Positions 44,685 to 58,069 of a stretch of 64,000 nucleotides of DNA are shown in pieces (position 1 is the stretch's first letter; each line of letters opens with the position of its first letter). Source of the stretch: Spinacia oleracea (lineage: Eukaryota; Streptophyta; Magnoliopsida; Caryophyllales; Amaranthaceae); assembly GCF_020520425.1 (NCBI RefSeq), contig NC_079492.1, forward strand, positions 140,124,361 to 140,188,360. Direction: 5' to 3'. Below the pieces are notes generated by a model, which was not told where the DNA came from, did not search any database, and was given only the letters and a program-made list of their open reading frames with translations. The translations under genes and the position numbers were made by a program.

Positions 44685-46920
44685 TCTATATATTATACTA
44701 AAAGAAAGGAAATCAATGTGGTGATGACAAATGTCACTCATTGATTCGCCTCTCTTTTAATTAAAAAATAATAATTAAAACACTTAAATTAAGGAAAAAA
44801 TATTATTGATTTTCATTATAAATCTAAAGATTCAGTTGATAATAAACATACTAAAAATATTTTCCGGCTCTTTTCCCCTTCCTAATTAAACAAATAAATT
44901 ATACGGAGGATATACTTCAGTTCAACACCTTATTACGAAGTATATTTTTAAAAGATATTGTTGCTAAACTAAATAATATATTTTATAATTTATGTATTTG
45001 TAATTAGTAAACATTAAATGGAATTACTACGACATACGGATTATAGGTGAACGCAACTGATATGCTTCATATTATGTCCATGCAATTGTACATGCAAAAC
45101 TAGATATTACGAAAACATTAATTTGTGATATAACAAGATAAGACAGGTGAGCATAGACATACATATAACTTAGTAAAATTTTAATTTCGTATTTTACGAT
45201 TTATATTAAGTTCGATTTAAAAGTTGATGAATAAGATAAATTTTTAAATGGGTCAATTGAGTTAAGAGGGTGTAGTATGCCATTTTTTGATGAATATTGG
45301 TCCAATAAAGTGGGTAAGCATATTTGATCTACTTATAATATATCATATTATATCATATTTGGGGTGAAGGGGCAAAAGATGATTTTGATTTCTAACTCCA
45401 TAAGCCAACATAGACTTTGTAATGGTTATATCTTATAATTAAGGGTTTATTATATTGTACGTTGTAGTATCTTATATTGTAACAAAATTATTATTAATAT
45501 GTTTGCAACGACAAAAATATTTTTTCTATGTTAATGTAAAGCATTGTAATATCCCTTATATATAAAATTTTGTGTAAAATTAACATTTTGATATATAATC
45601 CATGCATCACACTTGATATGGGCGAGCACGTACTTAATTAATTTATTCTAGCGACGAAGATAAAGATAGATTATATATTGACTAATATTGTCTAATAAAT
45701 AGAGATTTGGTGTTGGTGAATAGATATGAGGATAACGTGTACCAGGCCACCTTGGTGATGGGGCGAGTTTGAATTATTGGATTTGAGAACCCAAACCCTC
45801 ACCCAATTCTAATTATATATGTCACTTTAGATATTTTCATCAATATTATAGCTAATAAAATCAATTTTAATAATAAACTTATGTTAATATATTCAAAAGT
45901 AAGATGCATGAAAGACAAGTGACGTATTTAATGAATATAGGAACGAAAGATTGTCAGTGGAGCGGATTTTTTTGAGTTAAGAGAGTGACGGGACGAGGAT
46001 GCATGAATTTTTTTATTAGCCTCGCCCGCCTCTCTTATCATTCAACTAATTTATCGCGAATCTTTCAAAAAGAACTATTTACCTACATATTATAATGTTT
46101 TGTTCATTTACTCAATACTCTAATCAGACAATCAAATTATAGAAGACTCTATAATAGAGTTTTAAATTCAATATTCTCTTACCAAAATAAAAAATGTTGA
46201 TTCTGTGGGTGGGTTTGAGGCTGGTGTAGATACACCAAAGGGTGATGGAACGGGGATGAATTATATTGTTTACCCTTCAGGAAAGGGATTGGGTGGGGTG
46301 GCCCGGTTGGTACTATTGTTCCTATCGTGGGTGGCGAGGAGGGGGATAAGATCTTAGGTGGTTACGAGTGTGGAGGTCCCTCCCCGCCTCAAAGTCATCT
46401 CTATCTGAACAAATTAAATGGTGCGGGTATGTGTTGTTAAATGATCGGGTAATGAGGTAGTTAATTGGGATGAATTTAATTTCGTATCTCATAATTAAGA
46501 CGAACAGGAATGGGATTGGGGTTTGGTACCATACCTACAGTTGGTGGAAGGGATAAAAGTTTTACGTGGGTACGGTTGTGGAGGCTCCGCCCGCCTCAAA
46601 GTCATTTATAGTCGAATAAAATAGATGGAGGAGGTAGGTGTTAAGTGATAGGCTAATGAGATAGACGGTGAGGGAGTATTAGAGGAGTATGACTACCGAA
46701 ATATAGGGTGGATGAGAATAATTTTATATTTGACACGGGTGATGAACGGGGACGAAAACAATCATATCTTTGTACCCTTATTTGTTTAATTTTTTTTAAT
46801 AAATAAGACATTAATAAGCTCTATTTATTTTATTATAGATTGTGTGCAAATACAATTTAGATTTCATGCAAATTTAATATTAGAATTATAAACCGTGCAT
46901 CTCACGGGCACTATACTAGT
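44685..46920 (+). mobile_element. complete non-autonomous Helitron (2236 bp)
   Basis: It begins A|TCTATATATTATACTAAAAG and ends with the hairpin CCGTGCATCTCACGG, then GCACTATACTAGT|T. The flanks are A and T with no TSD. No Rep/helicase. The interior holds two diverged copies of a roughly 190-bp segment containing CCGCCTCAAAGTCAT (about 46310-46460 and 46515-46665). The first 75 bp match the 5'-end units at 30.4 and 31.0 kb. Confidence 0.82.
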
Positions 46921-47186
46921 TATTTACTCTATAAGTCTATAACTTATGAAGTATTAGAAGTCTGCAAAAGGTATGGGCCTATGGCCTAACTGCCCAAGTG
47001 TCCGCCCAACTGGATACCATCATACCAGCATTACACATATGACTTATTAAAGGACTACTGTATTACAAATTGCATTATTTATTGCTATGTGAAGTTGTGA
47101 ACTCTTTAAAAGCTAAAATTAAGATTTCATTATACTTCTGTTCTGGGTGCTTACAAAATGGGATTGGAATCACCTTATTATTTAAA

Positions 47187-47506
47187 CACAAATTCTTATT
47201 TACAAGGATCGTACAATAACTACTGTACATCGGAGTGAAAGTTAAATAAAAATGCTTAAAAGTTAAGCTTATATATGCAAGAGTTGTCTATTTTTCAATG
47301 ATAATTTTTTTTATTTTAATAAAACTTATTACTTCAAAATCACTAATAACGTATAAAATTAATTTTAACCCTTTTAAATGTTTATATGTCGACTTTTCTT
47401 ACTAATATAAAAGTCAATCAAAACTAGGTTAAAGATACAAAAAAAAATGTGTAAAAGTTATCTTGGTGTACAATAAATTTATTGTACACCTTGTGCGCAC
47501 AAGACC
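47187..47506. mobile_element. 320-bp dispersed element, copy 2 (inverted)
   Basis: Reverse-complement copy of 29651-29970, ending ACACCTTGTGCGCACAAGACC. It retains the GTACAATAAATTTATTGTAC palindrome. It lies 250 bp beyond the F-box gene stop codon. Confidence 0.7.
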
Positions 47507-47758
47507 TTTTGTTATTTAAAAGATCTACTCCGTATGTGATAATATTCAAGCATTTTGTACTCCATATTTCGAAATGCCTAAATTATTACAAGAAAAATAT
47601 AAAACTATTCTTAAGCACAAATAAGTGAACAAGAAAGTGAAGATACAGCTGCAATAGTTCTATAGTTTACATTCACAAAAACAAAATAGAACAAGACTTT
47701 ACTTTTATGTGATTAATAATGAAATTGTTTATCTCCATAATGGACACAGTTCTTCCTT

Positions 47759-48907
47759 CTACCAAGGCAATGGGGCAACCCATACCGCAGACGGATCCGT
47801 GCTCGTCAACCACTCCAATTGGGTCCAACAAAGCGATTTGATACTTGAATCATCCACATTGTAAACTCCCATATCTTTTCCGGGTCGAACAAAACCTAAA
47901 TCTTTCACATTCCTTTGCCTATCATCCGTAAAATATACTTTATTCCCCTCAATCCCAGCAACTTCCAATTCAGATAAACAAACAGAATTGTTCATGCCCA
48001 AGAACAGAGCATACTCCCCAAGCCACTTCACTTCGACCCATTTCCTCGTACCCGGATCCAATTTACAAACCCGAAACTCGACAGTCGAATTCAAAGGATA
48101 TATATAAGGGGCATCATTGTAAATATCCCCATCATCGGTGGCAATTTCATAGTAGAAACTTTCATTAGATGAAAATTTTCTAAGCACTCTACAAAGCCCC
48201 CCTTCAATTTCCACCAAGTAGAACTTACGTCTTACATCCTTCGTTACATCAGACGGCTGAGATGAAATCTCCTCAATCAAACTATCATCAAGATTGCAGG
48301 TATAAATCTTACCGTGCTCATCCACCACATAGAATCTCCTCTTAAAAAACAATCCATCCGAAAACCCACATTCGTCACAGAATAAAATTTTTAACCTTGT
48401 CCATAAAACATCACCAAGCTTACAAAACGCAGCACCTTGAGATTCAAACAGCACCAAAACGACGAACTTCAAGTCGGACGAAGGAGACGAAGAAAGAACT
48501 GCCTTCTTGACATTCTCCGGCGTATTTGGCAGGAAACGCCGCCGTTTTAGGAAAGGATTTAACAGATAAATGGAGTTAGAGTTATTATCTGCTACAGTGA
48601 GGACTAGCCAACCCCCATACGACCCGCGACAGCGGTGAGAAGAACAGGGGACGTTTATGGTGTGATAGTAATCATCAGACGGTGGAAAATTGATGAATTT
48701 CCGTTGAAGGGGGTTTCGAGGAATGCTGATCATGAGGCCAGGGATTGGGTGTGATAAGGTGTAGCGATAGTACTTTGCGACTGATCTCCAAGATGAACAT
48801 ACGGCGCTAATTCGAATGTGATCAGATGGGTGTTTGATTTTGCTGATGATTAAAGACAAGATGTGCTCGTTGATCTCTGACCATTTACGAGTAATTCTTT
48901 TACCCAT
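47759..48907 (-). CDS. F-box/DUF295 (KIB1-like) protein
   Basis: A single-exon frame of 382 codons, complete from ATG (48907) to TAG. Residues 8-47 form an F-box (WSEINEHILSLIISKI, then ISAVCSSWRSVA). GSYGGWLVL (95-103) and LLNPF (115-119) are the usual early DUF295 motifs. WLGEYALFLG (295-304) and GNKVYFTDD (321-329) are the C-terminal DUF295 signature. Such proteins act as substrate receptors of SCF (SKP1-cullin-F-box) ubiquitin ligases; the target here is unknown. Length is typical. A minus-strand TATA motif lies about 104 bp above the ATG. The gene is divergent from the HMA5-like gene with 1.6 kb between them. No breaks. Confidence 0.88.
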   Translation of the reverse strand: MGKRITRKWSEINEHILSLIISKIKHPSDHIRISAVCSSWRSVAKYYRYTLSHPIPGLMISIPRNPLQRKFINFPPSDDYYHTINVPCSSHRCRGSYGGWLVLTVADNNSNSIYLLNPFLKRRRFLPNTPENVKKAVLSSSPSSDLKFVVLVLFESQGAAFCKLGDVLWTRLKILFCDECGFSDGLFFKRRFYVVDEHGKIYTCNLDDSLIEEISSQPSDVTKDVRRKFYLVEIEGGLCRVLRKFSSNESFYYEIATDDGDIYNDAPYIYPLNSTVEFRVCKLDPGTRKWVEVKWLGEYALFLGMNNSVCLSELEVAGIEGNKVYFTDDRQRNVKDLGFVRPGKDMGVYNVDDSSIKSLCWTQLEWLTSTDPSAVWVAPLPW

Positions 48908-49010
48908 TATTATTTTGGGGGAAATGACAGAGGTGTTTCAGACAGGGGAGAGAAAACAAGGGAGTTTGAAACAGGGGAGAGGAAGAGAAGAGAAGAGAGA
49001 AAACGGAGGG

Positions 49011-49019
49011 TTTATATAG
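49011..49019 (-). promoter_or_regulatory. TATA box of the F-box gene
   Basis: On the minus strand CCTATATAAACC, followed by a CT-rich leader (TCTCTTCTCTTCTCTTCC) and the ATG about 104 bp downstream. The pyrimidine-rich stretch is typical of plant 5' leaders. Confidence 0.6.
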
Positions 49020-49020
49020 G

Positions 49021-50515
49021 GTTTAAGGTTTTAGGTTTGCTTGGGGGCCACGGTGCTTACGTAGGGTACAAGTTTTAGTTAAGGTATTTAGAATGAATAA
49101 GGCGCAATTGAGAATAGCGGGACTAGGTTTGAACTTCAACCAACAAGCAAAAAAAATAAAAAAATTTAGAGAATTTGGCTAATTGAGAGGTTTGATCAGT
49201 TCAATCCTCTAATTTAAGTGTTTGGAAGCAAGCAGATTGAAATAGAGGATTGGGATGAATGTTCTAATTCTAAAAAAGTTGTTCCATATACCTTTTTCAA
49301 CTACATTGTATAGTAAATTAAAAAGATGATTTAGTCCTTAAGTTTGCAAATTACAAATATAATCAGTCCCACACATTTCATTGGAATCACAGATAAACGA
49401 TTCATAATAGAAATATGGTTGATATATTTTTTGTTTTCTTTATTCACTTTAATTAGCTACTTAACTTTACTACTTTGTTTACCTTTTTATTTTTATTTTA
49501 TTTAACCAGACATTTTCTTAAATAAATGATGTATAGTATAATTAAAATAAATTAAAATTTTGAGTTTTTAATATAAATTTAGCGTAAAATACTTTTTTTC
49601 TTAGTCATTCCTAGGTATTTTGCAAATTAAACATTTAATAATATATTTTTGTAAAAATTGTTAGTGGGATTAATAAATTCTCAATTTTATATAAATGTTG
49701 TTTAATTGTTTTCATGTTGGTACATTTTATTCCCATAAAAATGTAACCTACAATTACTAATTTTTCATAATTAAACAAGTCAATGTCCTTATTAGTATTA
49801 CACAATCAAACCCTATGTAGTATGCAGAGTACCATGCGTTACAAAAAAATAAAAAAATATTGCTGATAAAAGTTTACAAGTTTGAAATCTGATTGGTTAA
49901 GTCCGTGACCATATATATGGTCAATAATGCCAAAATTGAGTCGAAAATACCATAGAAATGTGCTGTAAATATTTATAAAAATACGGAGTATATCTCTATT
50001 TAAATGGAATGTTTACATAGCTCGCAAGATAGAAGGGGACGAAAAGAAAAGGAAGAGAATTAAAATGGTTGCCTAATAAAATGTTAAAAACCTTAATCAT
50101 GGTATTGCACCAAAATTATGTTTGATTTATGTTTATTTTTTTTACTTCGTATTTTTTATACCGTTTATCAATAATCATGGTGGAACGAACCCTGTCTCCC
50201 ACAATGAGACAGTGACATTCAAATATTTTTACTGAAATGTAATTTTCACAATTAGGCATAAACATAGTTGACTTTCAATTAGCTTTTGAATATTTGTTTT
50301 CCTACACACCAGATACCACTATTTTCCCGGGAGTATTGTTTTTTTAAAAGAGAAAATAACACACTCAAACCTACCGATTAAATATCTTAGCGTGCACACT
50401 AAAACTTTACGACTTTAATTAATTATTGATTTCATCTACCAAAACCAAACAAAATCACAAGAATTTCATTTCAAGCTCAAACAGATAAAAGTGAGGGAGA
50501 AATTTAAGAAGAGAA
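49021..50515. other. divergent intergenic region between F-box and HMA5-like genes
   Basis: AT-rich, no open frames. It should hold the upstream control regions of both genes. I see no obvious TATA box for the HMA5-like gene and no GTAC-rich copper-response cluster. Confidence 0.45.
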
Positions 50516-53500
50516 ATGGCGGCAGCGAAAATCTTGACGCTAGCGTGCTTTCGAAATGAGGGTAGCAGAACAGATTTATCGGCGAGGCCACACTACCCAT
50601 CGATGCCAAAATACCCGAAAGGCGTTTCGACGAAAGAGAAGGAGAAGATTGAAGGTTCTGAATCTAAAGCTCTGTTTTCTGTAATAGGAATGACTTGTTC
50701 TGCTTGTGCTGGTTCAGTTGAGAAGGCGATCAAGCGACTATCGGGTATTCGAGAAGCCGTTGTTGATGTTTTGAATAATAGGGTTCAAGTCATCTTTTAT
50801 CCCTCATTTGTCAATGTGAGTGCTTAATTCATGTACTAATATTAATTCTTTTAGTTTTGCTGGGAAATTTTATGTTTTATTGTGGTAATTTATTGATTGG
50901 AGATGTGTAATTTTGGGGGATTTTCTAGGGTTGGTGTTCAATTGGGTAAAAATATAATTTTTAGGGTTTAGAAAAATTGGAAGATCTTGATGTTGTGTTG
51001 TTATTTTCCTGAATTAAAAGTGTGTTCTCTTTGCTTGAATTTCACTTATATGTACTTATTAGAACGAGTGATTAGGTAATCGATAGAGCAATCCAAATGT
51101 TCGTAGATAAGGACTGACTTGTATTTTACAAAAGTTCTAAGTTAATGGCTTAACCATTAGAGTGATTTAGATAAATTTGTTTGGGAAAAATTGGCTAATT
51201 GGAATGCAAGTTATAATTAAAATAAAGTAAAATTAAATGGTTAGTTGAAAAGTGGACCCAATTAACAACAAGGTAGTTTGGTAAAGTAATTTGCCATTGG
51301 AACACAAATTAACTAGAAAATAAATTAGCTTAAAATCCTAGATAGCACGACAAACTATTTTAACAATTAGCTTGCCATCGAATTGAACTTGCTCTTATTA
51401 TAACTTATTTTAAAACTTATTTAACTAATTCTCTTGAATATGTTTTCCAGGTGACTTAGAAGCTCCCTTCAACTTATAAACATTAGTTTCGTAAATAATT
51501 TTGATTAGTAAAATTCAGTTGTCTTTCCTTAGCTTGTGTTTCAAAAGTAAGGTGATTAGGGTTACTCTTCATAGGTTACAATTAGAAGTGGAAACAGGTC
51601 GTTCATATTCGATTTAGTTCAGCTCACATTTGAGTGATAACTGATGAATCATTTGGTTTGATTATGGGATCATATCGAGTCATATTCTAGTCTACAAGAT
51701 CGATCATTTGAAGGAAAACCTAATTTACTGGTTAAGTATAAATTTAGGGCAATTATTTTTCAAATTCTTATTTCATCAGTTAATTATAAGTACAGTATAA
51801 TTTATGTAGGAGGAGAAAATCCGTGAAACCATTGAGGATGTTGGCTTTGAGGCTGCTTTGATTCAAGACGAAATTAGTGAAGGAAGCAATCAAGTATGCC
51901 GGGTACGCATAAAGGGAATGACTTGCACTACTTGTGCAAATTCAGTTGAAACTAGTCTTCTTGGAGTTCAGGGTGTTAGAAAGGCTCAAGTTGCATTAGC
52001 TACTGAAGAAGCAGAAATTCATTATGATCCAAATTTAGTCAGTTATAATGAGCTGCTTAAAGCTGTAGATGATAGTGGATTTGAAGCTGTACTTATCAGC
52101 AGTGGAGAAGATATCAGCAAGGTGCAGCTAAAAGTTAATGGTATAAGCTTAGACGATTCATGGGAAACGGTTCAATGCTCACTTGAGGCACTTCCTGGTG
52201 TCCAAACTGTAGACATTGATCAAATTCTCCAGAAAATCTCTCTTTCTTACAAGCCAGATATGACAGGACCTAGAAATTTTATTGAAGTGATTGAGTCAAT
52301 TGGATTGGGGCATTTCAAGGCTATGATATATCCTGAAGAACGAGGAAGAGATTTTCACAAACGCGAGCAAGTTGAGGAGTACTATCGATCATTCCTGTGG
52401 AGTCTTATCTTTACAACACCAGTATTTCTGACCTCCATGGTCTTCATGTATATACCGGGTGTTAAACATGTATTTGATACCAAAATAGTGAAGATGTTAA
52501 CGGTTGGAGAATTAGTAAGGTGGGTGTTAGCAACTCCTGTTCAATTCATTATTGGTTGGAGATTTTACTATGGTTCGTACAAAGCATTAAGGCATGGTTC
52601 TGCTAACATGGATGTGTTGATTGCCTTGGGAACAAATGCAGCATACTTCTATTCAGTCTATATTGTGCTTCGAGCTGCAACGTCTAAAACCTTTGAGGGA
52701 ACAGATTTCTTTGAGACAAGCTCTATGCTCATTTGCTTTGTTCTTCTAGGGAAGTATCTAGAGGTTTTGGCCAAGGGGAAAACATCTGCAGCCATTGCCA
52801 AACTCATGGACTTGGCCCCTGAGACAGCGACACTACTGACCGTTGACACAGATGGAAATGTCATAAACGAAAAAGATATAGATGGCAGATTGATACAAAA
52901 GAATGATGTGCTCAAAGTTATTCCAGGGGCGAAAGTAGCCTGTGATGGTTTTGTGATTTGGGGTCAGACTTATGTGAACGAAAGCATGATTACAGGAGAA
53001 TCTCGGCCAGTTCCCAAGAGGAAGGGAGATACGGTCATAGGAGGGACAGTGAATCAGAACGGGGTGTTACATATCAAGGCTACACGAGTTGGTTCAGCAA
53101 GTGCACTTTCTCAAATTGTCCGTCTTGTTGAATCAGCACAGATGGCCAAAGCACCTGTACAGAAGCTTGCTGACCGTATTTCCAAATTTTTTGTGCCATT
53201 GGTTAGTCATCCTATGCAATTTGTTGGATCAAAGATTTGATTGTCCTTGCTTTTCTGGTAGTTTGAAGTAACTGCTAAAATATTCATTAATGTCAAGTAC
53301 TTGCACTGTTTTATTCTCACAGGTCATAATTCTCTCAATTTCAACTTGGCTTGCATGGTTCCTAGCTGGAAAATTCAATAGCTACCCAAAATCTTGGATA
53401 CCCTCATCTATGGACAGCTTCCAGCTTGCACTACAATTTGGCATTTCTGTGATGGTTATAGCCTGCCCTTGTGCTCTAGGGTTGGCAACACCTACTGCGG

Positions 53501-55015
53501 TTATGGTTGGTACTGGAATTGGTGCAACTCAAGGTGTTCTCATCAAAGGTGGTCAAGCTCTGGAAACTGCTCATAAGGTATGATGTATTCTTTGTTTGAA
53601 TACAACATTGCATTTAACATTGACAACAACAATAGCTGAAATGCAATGGCAACTCCACTTTTTGTAGGTGAATTGCATTGTATTTGATAAGACGGGGACT
53701 CTAACAGAAGGCAAACCTGTAGTTGTGAGCACACGCATCTTAACACAAATGGTACTTCAGGAGTTCTATGAATTGGTGGCTGCTGCTGAGGTAGGTCATC
53801 CTTCTGAAAATGTCCTACAAGTATATATTTTTGGATAAACTAAATTAGGTCCAAAGAGTGTAACGTATCACCTATTCTGGTTAGCGATAATAATGAATCT
53901 GTTATTATTTGCCTGTAGATCAATAGTGAGCATCCATTAGCAAAGGCTGTGGTTGAGTATGCCAAGAAATTTGGAGAAGATGAGGAAAACCACATATGGC
54001 CAGAAGCAAAGGACTTCGTTGCAATCACTGGTCATGGTGTGAAGGCCATAATCCGTAACAAAGAAATTCTTGTAGGTAACAAGAGCTTGATGTTGGACCA
54101 AGGAATTGTCATCCCTATAGAGGCAGAGGAATTGCTTGCTGAAGCAGAAGATATGGCTCAAACTGGTATTCTAGTATCAATTGGTGGCACAATGGCAGGG
54201 GTTATAGCCATTTCTGATCCTTTGAAGCCAAGTGCACGAGATGTCATATCTATTCTTAAGTCTATGAATATTAAGAGCATTGTGGTGACTGGTGACAACA
54301 AAGGCACTGCAAACTCCATTGCCAAACAAGTTGGAATAGAGACTGTTATTGCTGAAGCTAAACCTGAGCAGAAAGCAGAGAAAGTTAAGGAATTACAGGT
54401 AAGAATACATCATTTTCTGACATGTTCGGTCCTGTTCTTTTGAGCTGAGCTGAATTGAACTAAAAGTAACTGAACTGAACTGAATGCTACTGAACTTAAC
54501 TGAATCGAAATAAGCAATAAACTATGCCACATACTTTTATTTTAACTCTGCCCTTGAAATCACCTATTTACACAAGTGAGTACTAATAACAAATGCAGGC
54601 TGAAGGTTACATAGTGGCAATGGTTGGGGACGGAATCAACGATTCACCTGCATTAGTAGCTGCTGATGTTGGAATGGCAATCGGAGCAGGGACAGACATA
54701 GCAATCGAAGCAGCAGATATTGTTCTCATGAAGAGCAATTTAGAGGATGTCATAACAGCCATTGATCTTTCTCGGAAAACTTTCTCGAGGATACGTTGGA
54801 ACTATATATGGGCTTTAGGCTACAATGTGCTTGGTATCCCAATTGCTGCCGGAGCTTTGTTCCCTTCACTTAGGTTCCGGTTACCACCATGGATTGCAGG
54901 AGCTGCTATGGCCGCCTCATCAGTAAGTGTTGTTTGTTGGTCTCTGTTGTTGAAGAATTACAAAAGACCTAAGAAGTTGGACACTCTTGAGGTTAGAGAA
55001 ATAAGGGTTGAATGA
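50516..55015 (+). CDS. HMA5: copper-transporting P1B-type ATPase, HMA5-like (copy 1, complete)
   Basis: Six exons in phase 0: 50516-50815, 51810-53201, 53323-53577, 53668-53790, 53919-54398 and 54599-55015. This gives 988 codons, close to Arabidopsis HMA5. There are two metal-binding HMA domains with MTCSAC (59-64) and MTCTTC (137-142), then a third HMA-like fold without the CxxC pair. Catalytic motifs are all present: TGES (495-498), the transmembrane CPC (612-614), DKTGT with the phosphorylated Asp (656-660), HP (695-696) and GDGINDSPA (860-868). YN (LGYNVLGIP) and MAASS in the last spans fit the Cu(I) class (P1B-1). It pumps Cu(I) out of the cytosol; HMA5 acts in root copper detoxification and root-to-shoot loading. 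All splice sites are GT...AG. A tandem paralogue starts 4 kb downstream. Confidence 0.95.
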
Positions 55016-57179
55016 TGTCAATAGAGAACAAGAGGGGGTTGTCAATAAATGTAGATAATATGATGTTTTGATGCAGTTGTGATATGTAAATAAGGGTGGT
55101 GTAAGTGTGTAATTTCTACTTTAGCAATTTATGCAAAAATGTGAATAGGTTTTATTTAGGATGAAATTTTTTGTGGTACTTGCTTAAACAATCATGAAAA
55201 TTCTGCTTCTGTGAACCGATTCACATACTTGATAAACCGCGTAGAAGCATGACGTGATTTCATCCTAAAATTAATTGGTAATAGGTGGAGTAGTCACCAA
55301 TCTTCTACGTTAGTGAATCTCCCTCTATTTCTTCCATGTAAGACAACTAGTCCGAACTCGCACATGGGTTGATTTTCTCAACAAAACTCAAATGAAGATA
55401 TGATATCCTAGTGCACATTCTATGTTCCTAATCCGTACAATATACCGGTGGTACAGGCAGAAGACTTTTGTAAATTTTCTGGTAGACTTTTTATTCGACT
55501 TTAAAAAAGAAAATGAATGAGGTGTTAATTACCTTTTCAGGTAAGCATGTATGATACTACAACAAGTAAATTAGTGGAGCAATTGCTCAACTATATTTTT
55601 TTTTGTTGACGAGAACAGAAATTGACAAACCTTAGTGGAGAATTTAAAGGTGCCTTCTGACTATGAAGAGCAATTTTTTTTCCTTTTCTTTTTGAAGTTT
55701 ATGGTGTTTATTCCTTTCAAGCAACACGATTTTTGTTAAGGCTTATTTTGCACTTGGTCTGTTTTTGTATTAGATACAACTCCCTAATCTCAATGTAGCC
55801 AAATTTGGTAACTTTTACTCATCAAAATTTATGAAAAGTTTGTCTCCTTTTCCTGATGAACGTAACTAACAACATATGTATGTTATACGATTTCTCCGTA
55901 ATTGACATGTATTCCTAAAAAAAAAAATTGATATGTACGTTTACCAAAGGAAAATGGACCGCCCACATTCCGTTATCAATTTTTTTTTTCTTTGAAATTG
56001 ATGAGAAATAAAAGTGGGTTATGATCGATCTTTCAGGATCATTGTATTGTATTTTGGTCACAAATCACAAATGGTCAAAAGATAAAGTATTCTTTAATCA
56101 TCATTTTTTGGTAAAAGGAGCATGTCTTGCTGTAACAATAGTAGATCCACCAATTCAAGTTCTTAGAAAAGACATACTTTACATTAACAACCAATTAATG
56201 AAATTGTCTATATTTTTAATACAAGCATGCAACATTATACACGTTTCATGCGTTTATTAGTTAGTGATCGACGAACCACCAATACAAACTCTTCGTGTAG
56301 ATAGTATTCATTTTAATATTAGTTGTTGTACTTGTTTGGTTTGTCGTAAGATTTTGTTTAGTAAGTAAGAAGAATGACCCTATTTAACCAGCAAGTTCAA
56401 TACCGTACCTATTTAAAGTTGGGAAGCCCAGTTTTGCATATCTACGCTTAAGACACTTCCAAACATAACACAGATGGCGGGATTTGACCTTCTAACCTCA
56501 AAATTGGTTAAGTTAGTAGTAAGATCTGATGCCACTCTGTAGGTAGACACCGCATAAAATATGTTTATCGAAAAAGTAATGACCAGGAGTAAGGAGTAAA
56601 ACGGTACGAATCAAACTATTTGTTTCTTTTCCTCTTGTTGTCATAACTAACAAAATCAACAATTACGAACAATTAGAAAAAGACAATAAACCGTTTGCAA
56701 CTCCATTTGCTAGAACATGGGCTTGATCAACTTGTTCCCGCTCCACCTTATGAACATTGTACCATGAATTTTTTTGTATTGAAGAAACACGTACAAAGAT
56801 CACATTCAGTCATAGACGTATACCAACTACCATGAATAATGAGGATCTCCTTCTATTACTAGAGTCTCTTCAGTTTGTATATGTTTGTTACCATGGAAAA
56901 TGAAAGAAAAAGTGCACTAAAATAAGAAAATGTCGAAGACAAAGTTGTTTCGTAGCTAACTCATAACTAGATACTACGCAACAATCTATTTGGGGAACAA
57001 CATGAGGCGATTGAGGCCTAATATTCACACCTTTACTACTAACTGGCCATATTTATTACTACTGCGTTTAATAATGAAATTGTGATTAACTTTACTTTAA
57101 GTTATGAAAACGAAAATAGAGAAACTAGATTAGGACAAGTTAATCTCTGGCTTTAGGATAATATTAGCCCCCACTATAT
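55016..57179. other. intergenic between the HMA5 twins, no gene seen
   Basis: AT-rich. The frame at 56021-56260 has no motif or codon support. 56462-56540 has words (GGCGGGATTTGACCTTCTAAC, TGGTTAAGTTAGTAG) like a decayed minus-strand tRNA-derived SINE. No convincing polyadenylation signal stood out. Confidence 0.45.
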
Positions 57180-57187
57180 TGCTGATG

Positions 57188-58061
57188 CAGGGGTGGATTT
57201 AGGGGGTACAAGGGGTACCGTTGCCCCCCATCCCCTAGATACGCAAAAAAAAATAACAGTAACAAGTATTTTGCATATATTTGAAATTCCCTATTAGGTA
57301 TCACATAAATGAGTTTGTCTCAGTTGATTGAGTATTTAGCCTCATTACGTTAGAGCAAAGAGATATAGGGTTTTAGTCTTGGTTAATTCTTATTTTTCAT
57401 CACCTTTTCCCATTTATTTAGCTCCTTAATGTTTTACTTTCTCATTGTTTAGCGCTTAATAGTTTTTTCACCGTTTAACTATTTATTGATTTTAGTCTTT
57501 CCTTTTTTCAAATCTTTAATGATTCTAGCTATATCATTTATGAGTTTCTTTTTCACTCATTTAATTTCAATTACATAGATATATCACTTTTTGTGAATTT
57601 TACTTTTGTATCTAGCTAAAATTAGTTGCATGGGTTATATAATTTTTAAAAAATAAAATTTGTGAACACAATGCTAGATGTCATATACATAGTGAAGAAT
57701 AATATTTTCAATTCTATTGAAATTTAATATGATTTCAATTTCATTAATGGTTTTGATATACACAGTTCACAACTCCCTTTATTTCTCTAATTGTTCTATT
57801 GTTTATCGAATATACTAAAAGACTAGTAAATCGTTGATAATATAAATGAAGTAAACGGTGGGTTTAGATTTTAATTATTTGGACTAAAATATTACAACGA
57901 ATGTAATTTTGACCCCCTTTTTTAATACCGAAAGTAGACCCTTTTTTGGATCATTTTTATAGCGGAATTGGACCCGGGTTTTTTTTTTTTTTTCCTTTCT
58001 GTTGGTAGACTATAAGAAATTTATTCGTATCCCCATTTCTCAAATCCTAGATCCGCCACTG
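57188..58061. mobile_element. hAT-type non-autonomous element
   Basis: Termini CAGGGGTGGATTTAGG and CCTAGATCCGCCACTG are inverted repeats of the CAGNGGCGGATCTAGG type. The 8-bp TSD is TGCTGATG (57180-57187) and TGTTGATG (58062-58069), with one mismatch. 874 bp, no transposase. Confidence 0.85.
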
Positions 58062-58069
58062 TGTTGATG

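Noticed and set aside
56021..56260. 79-codon frame between the HMA5 genes
   Set aside because: No motif, no splice partner, AT-rich chance frame.
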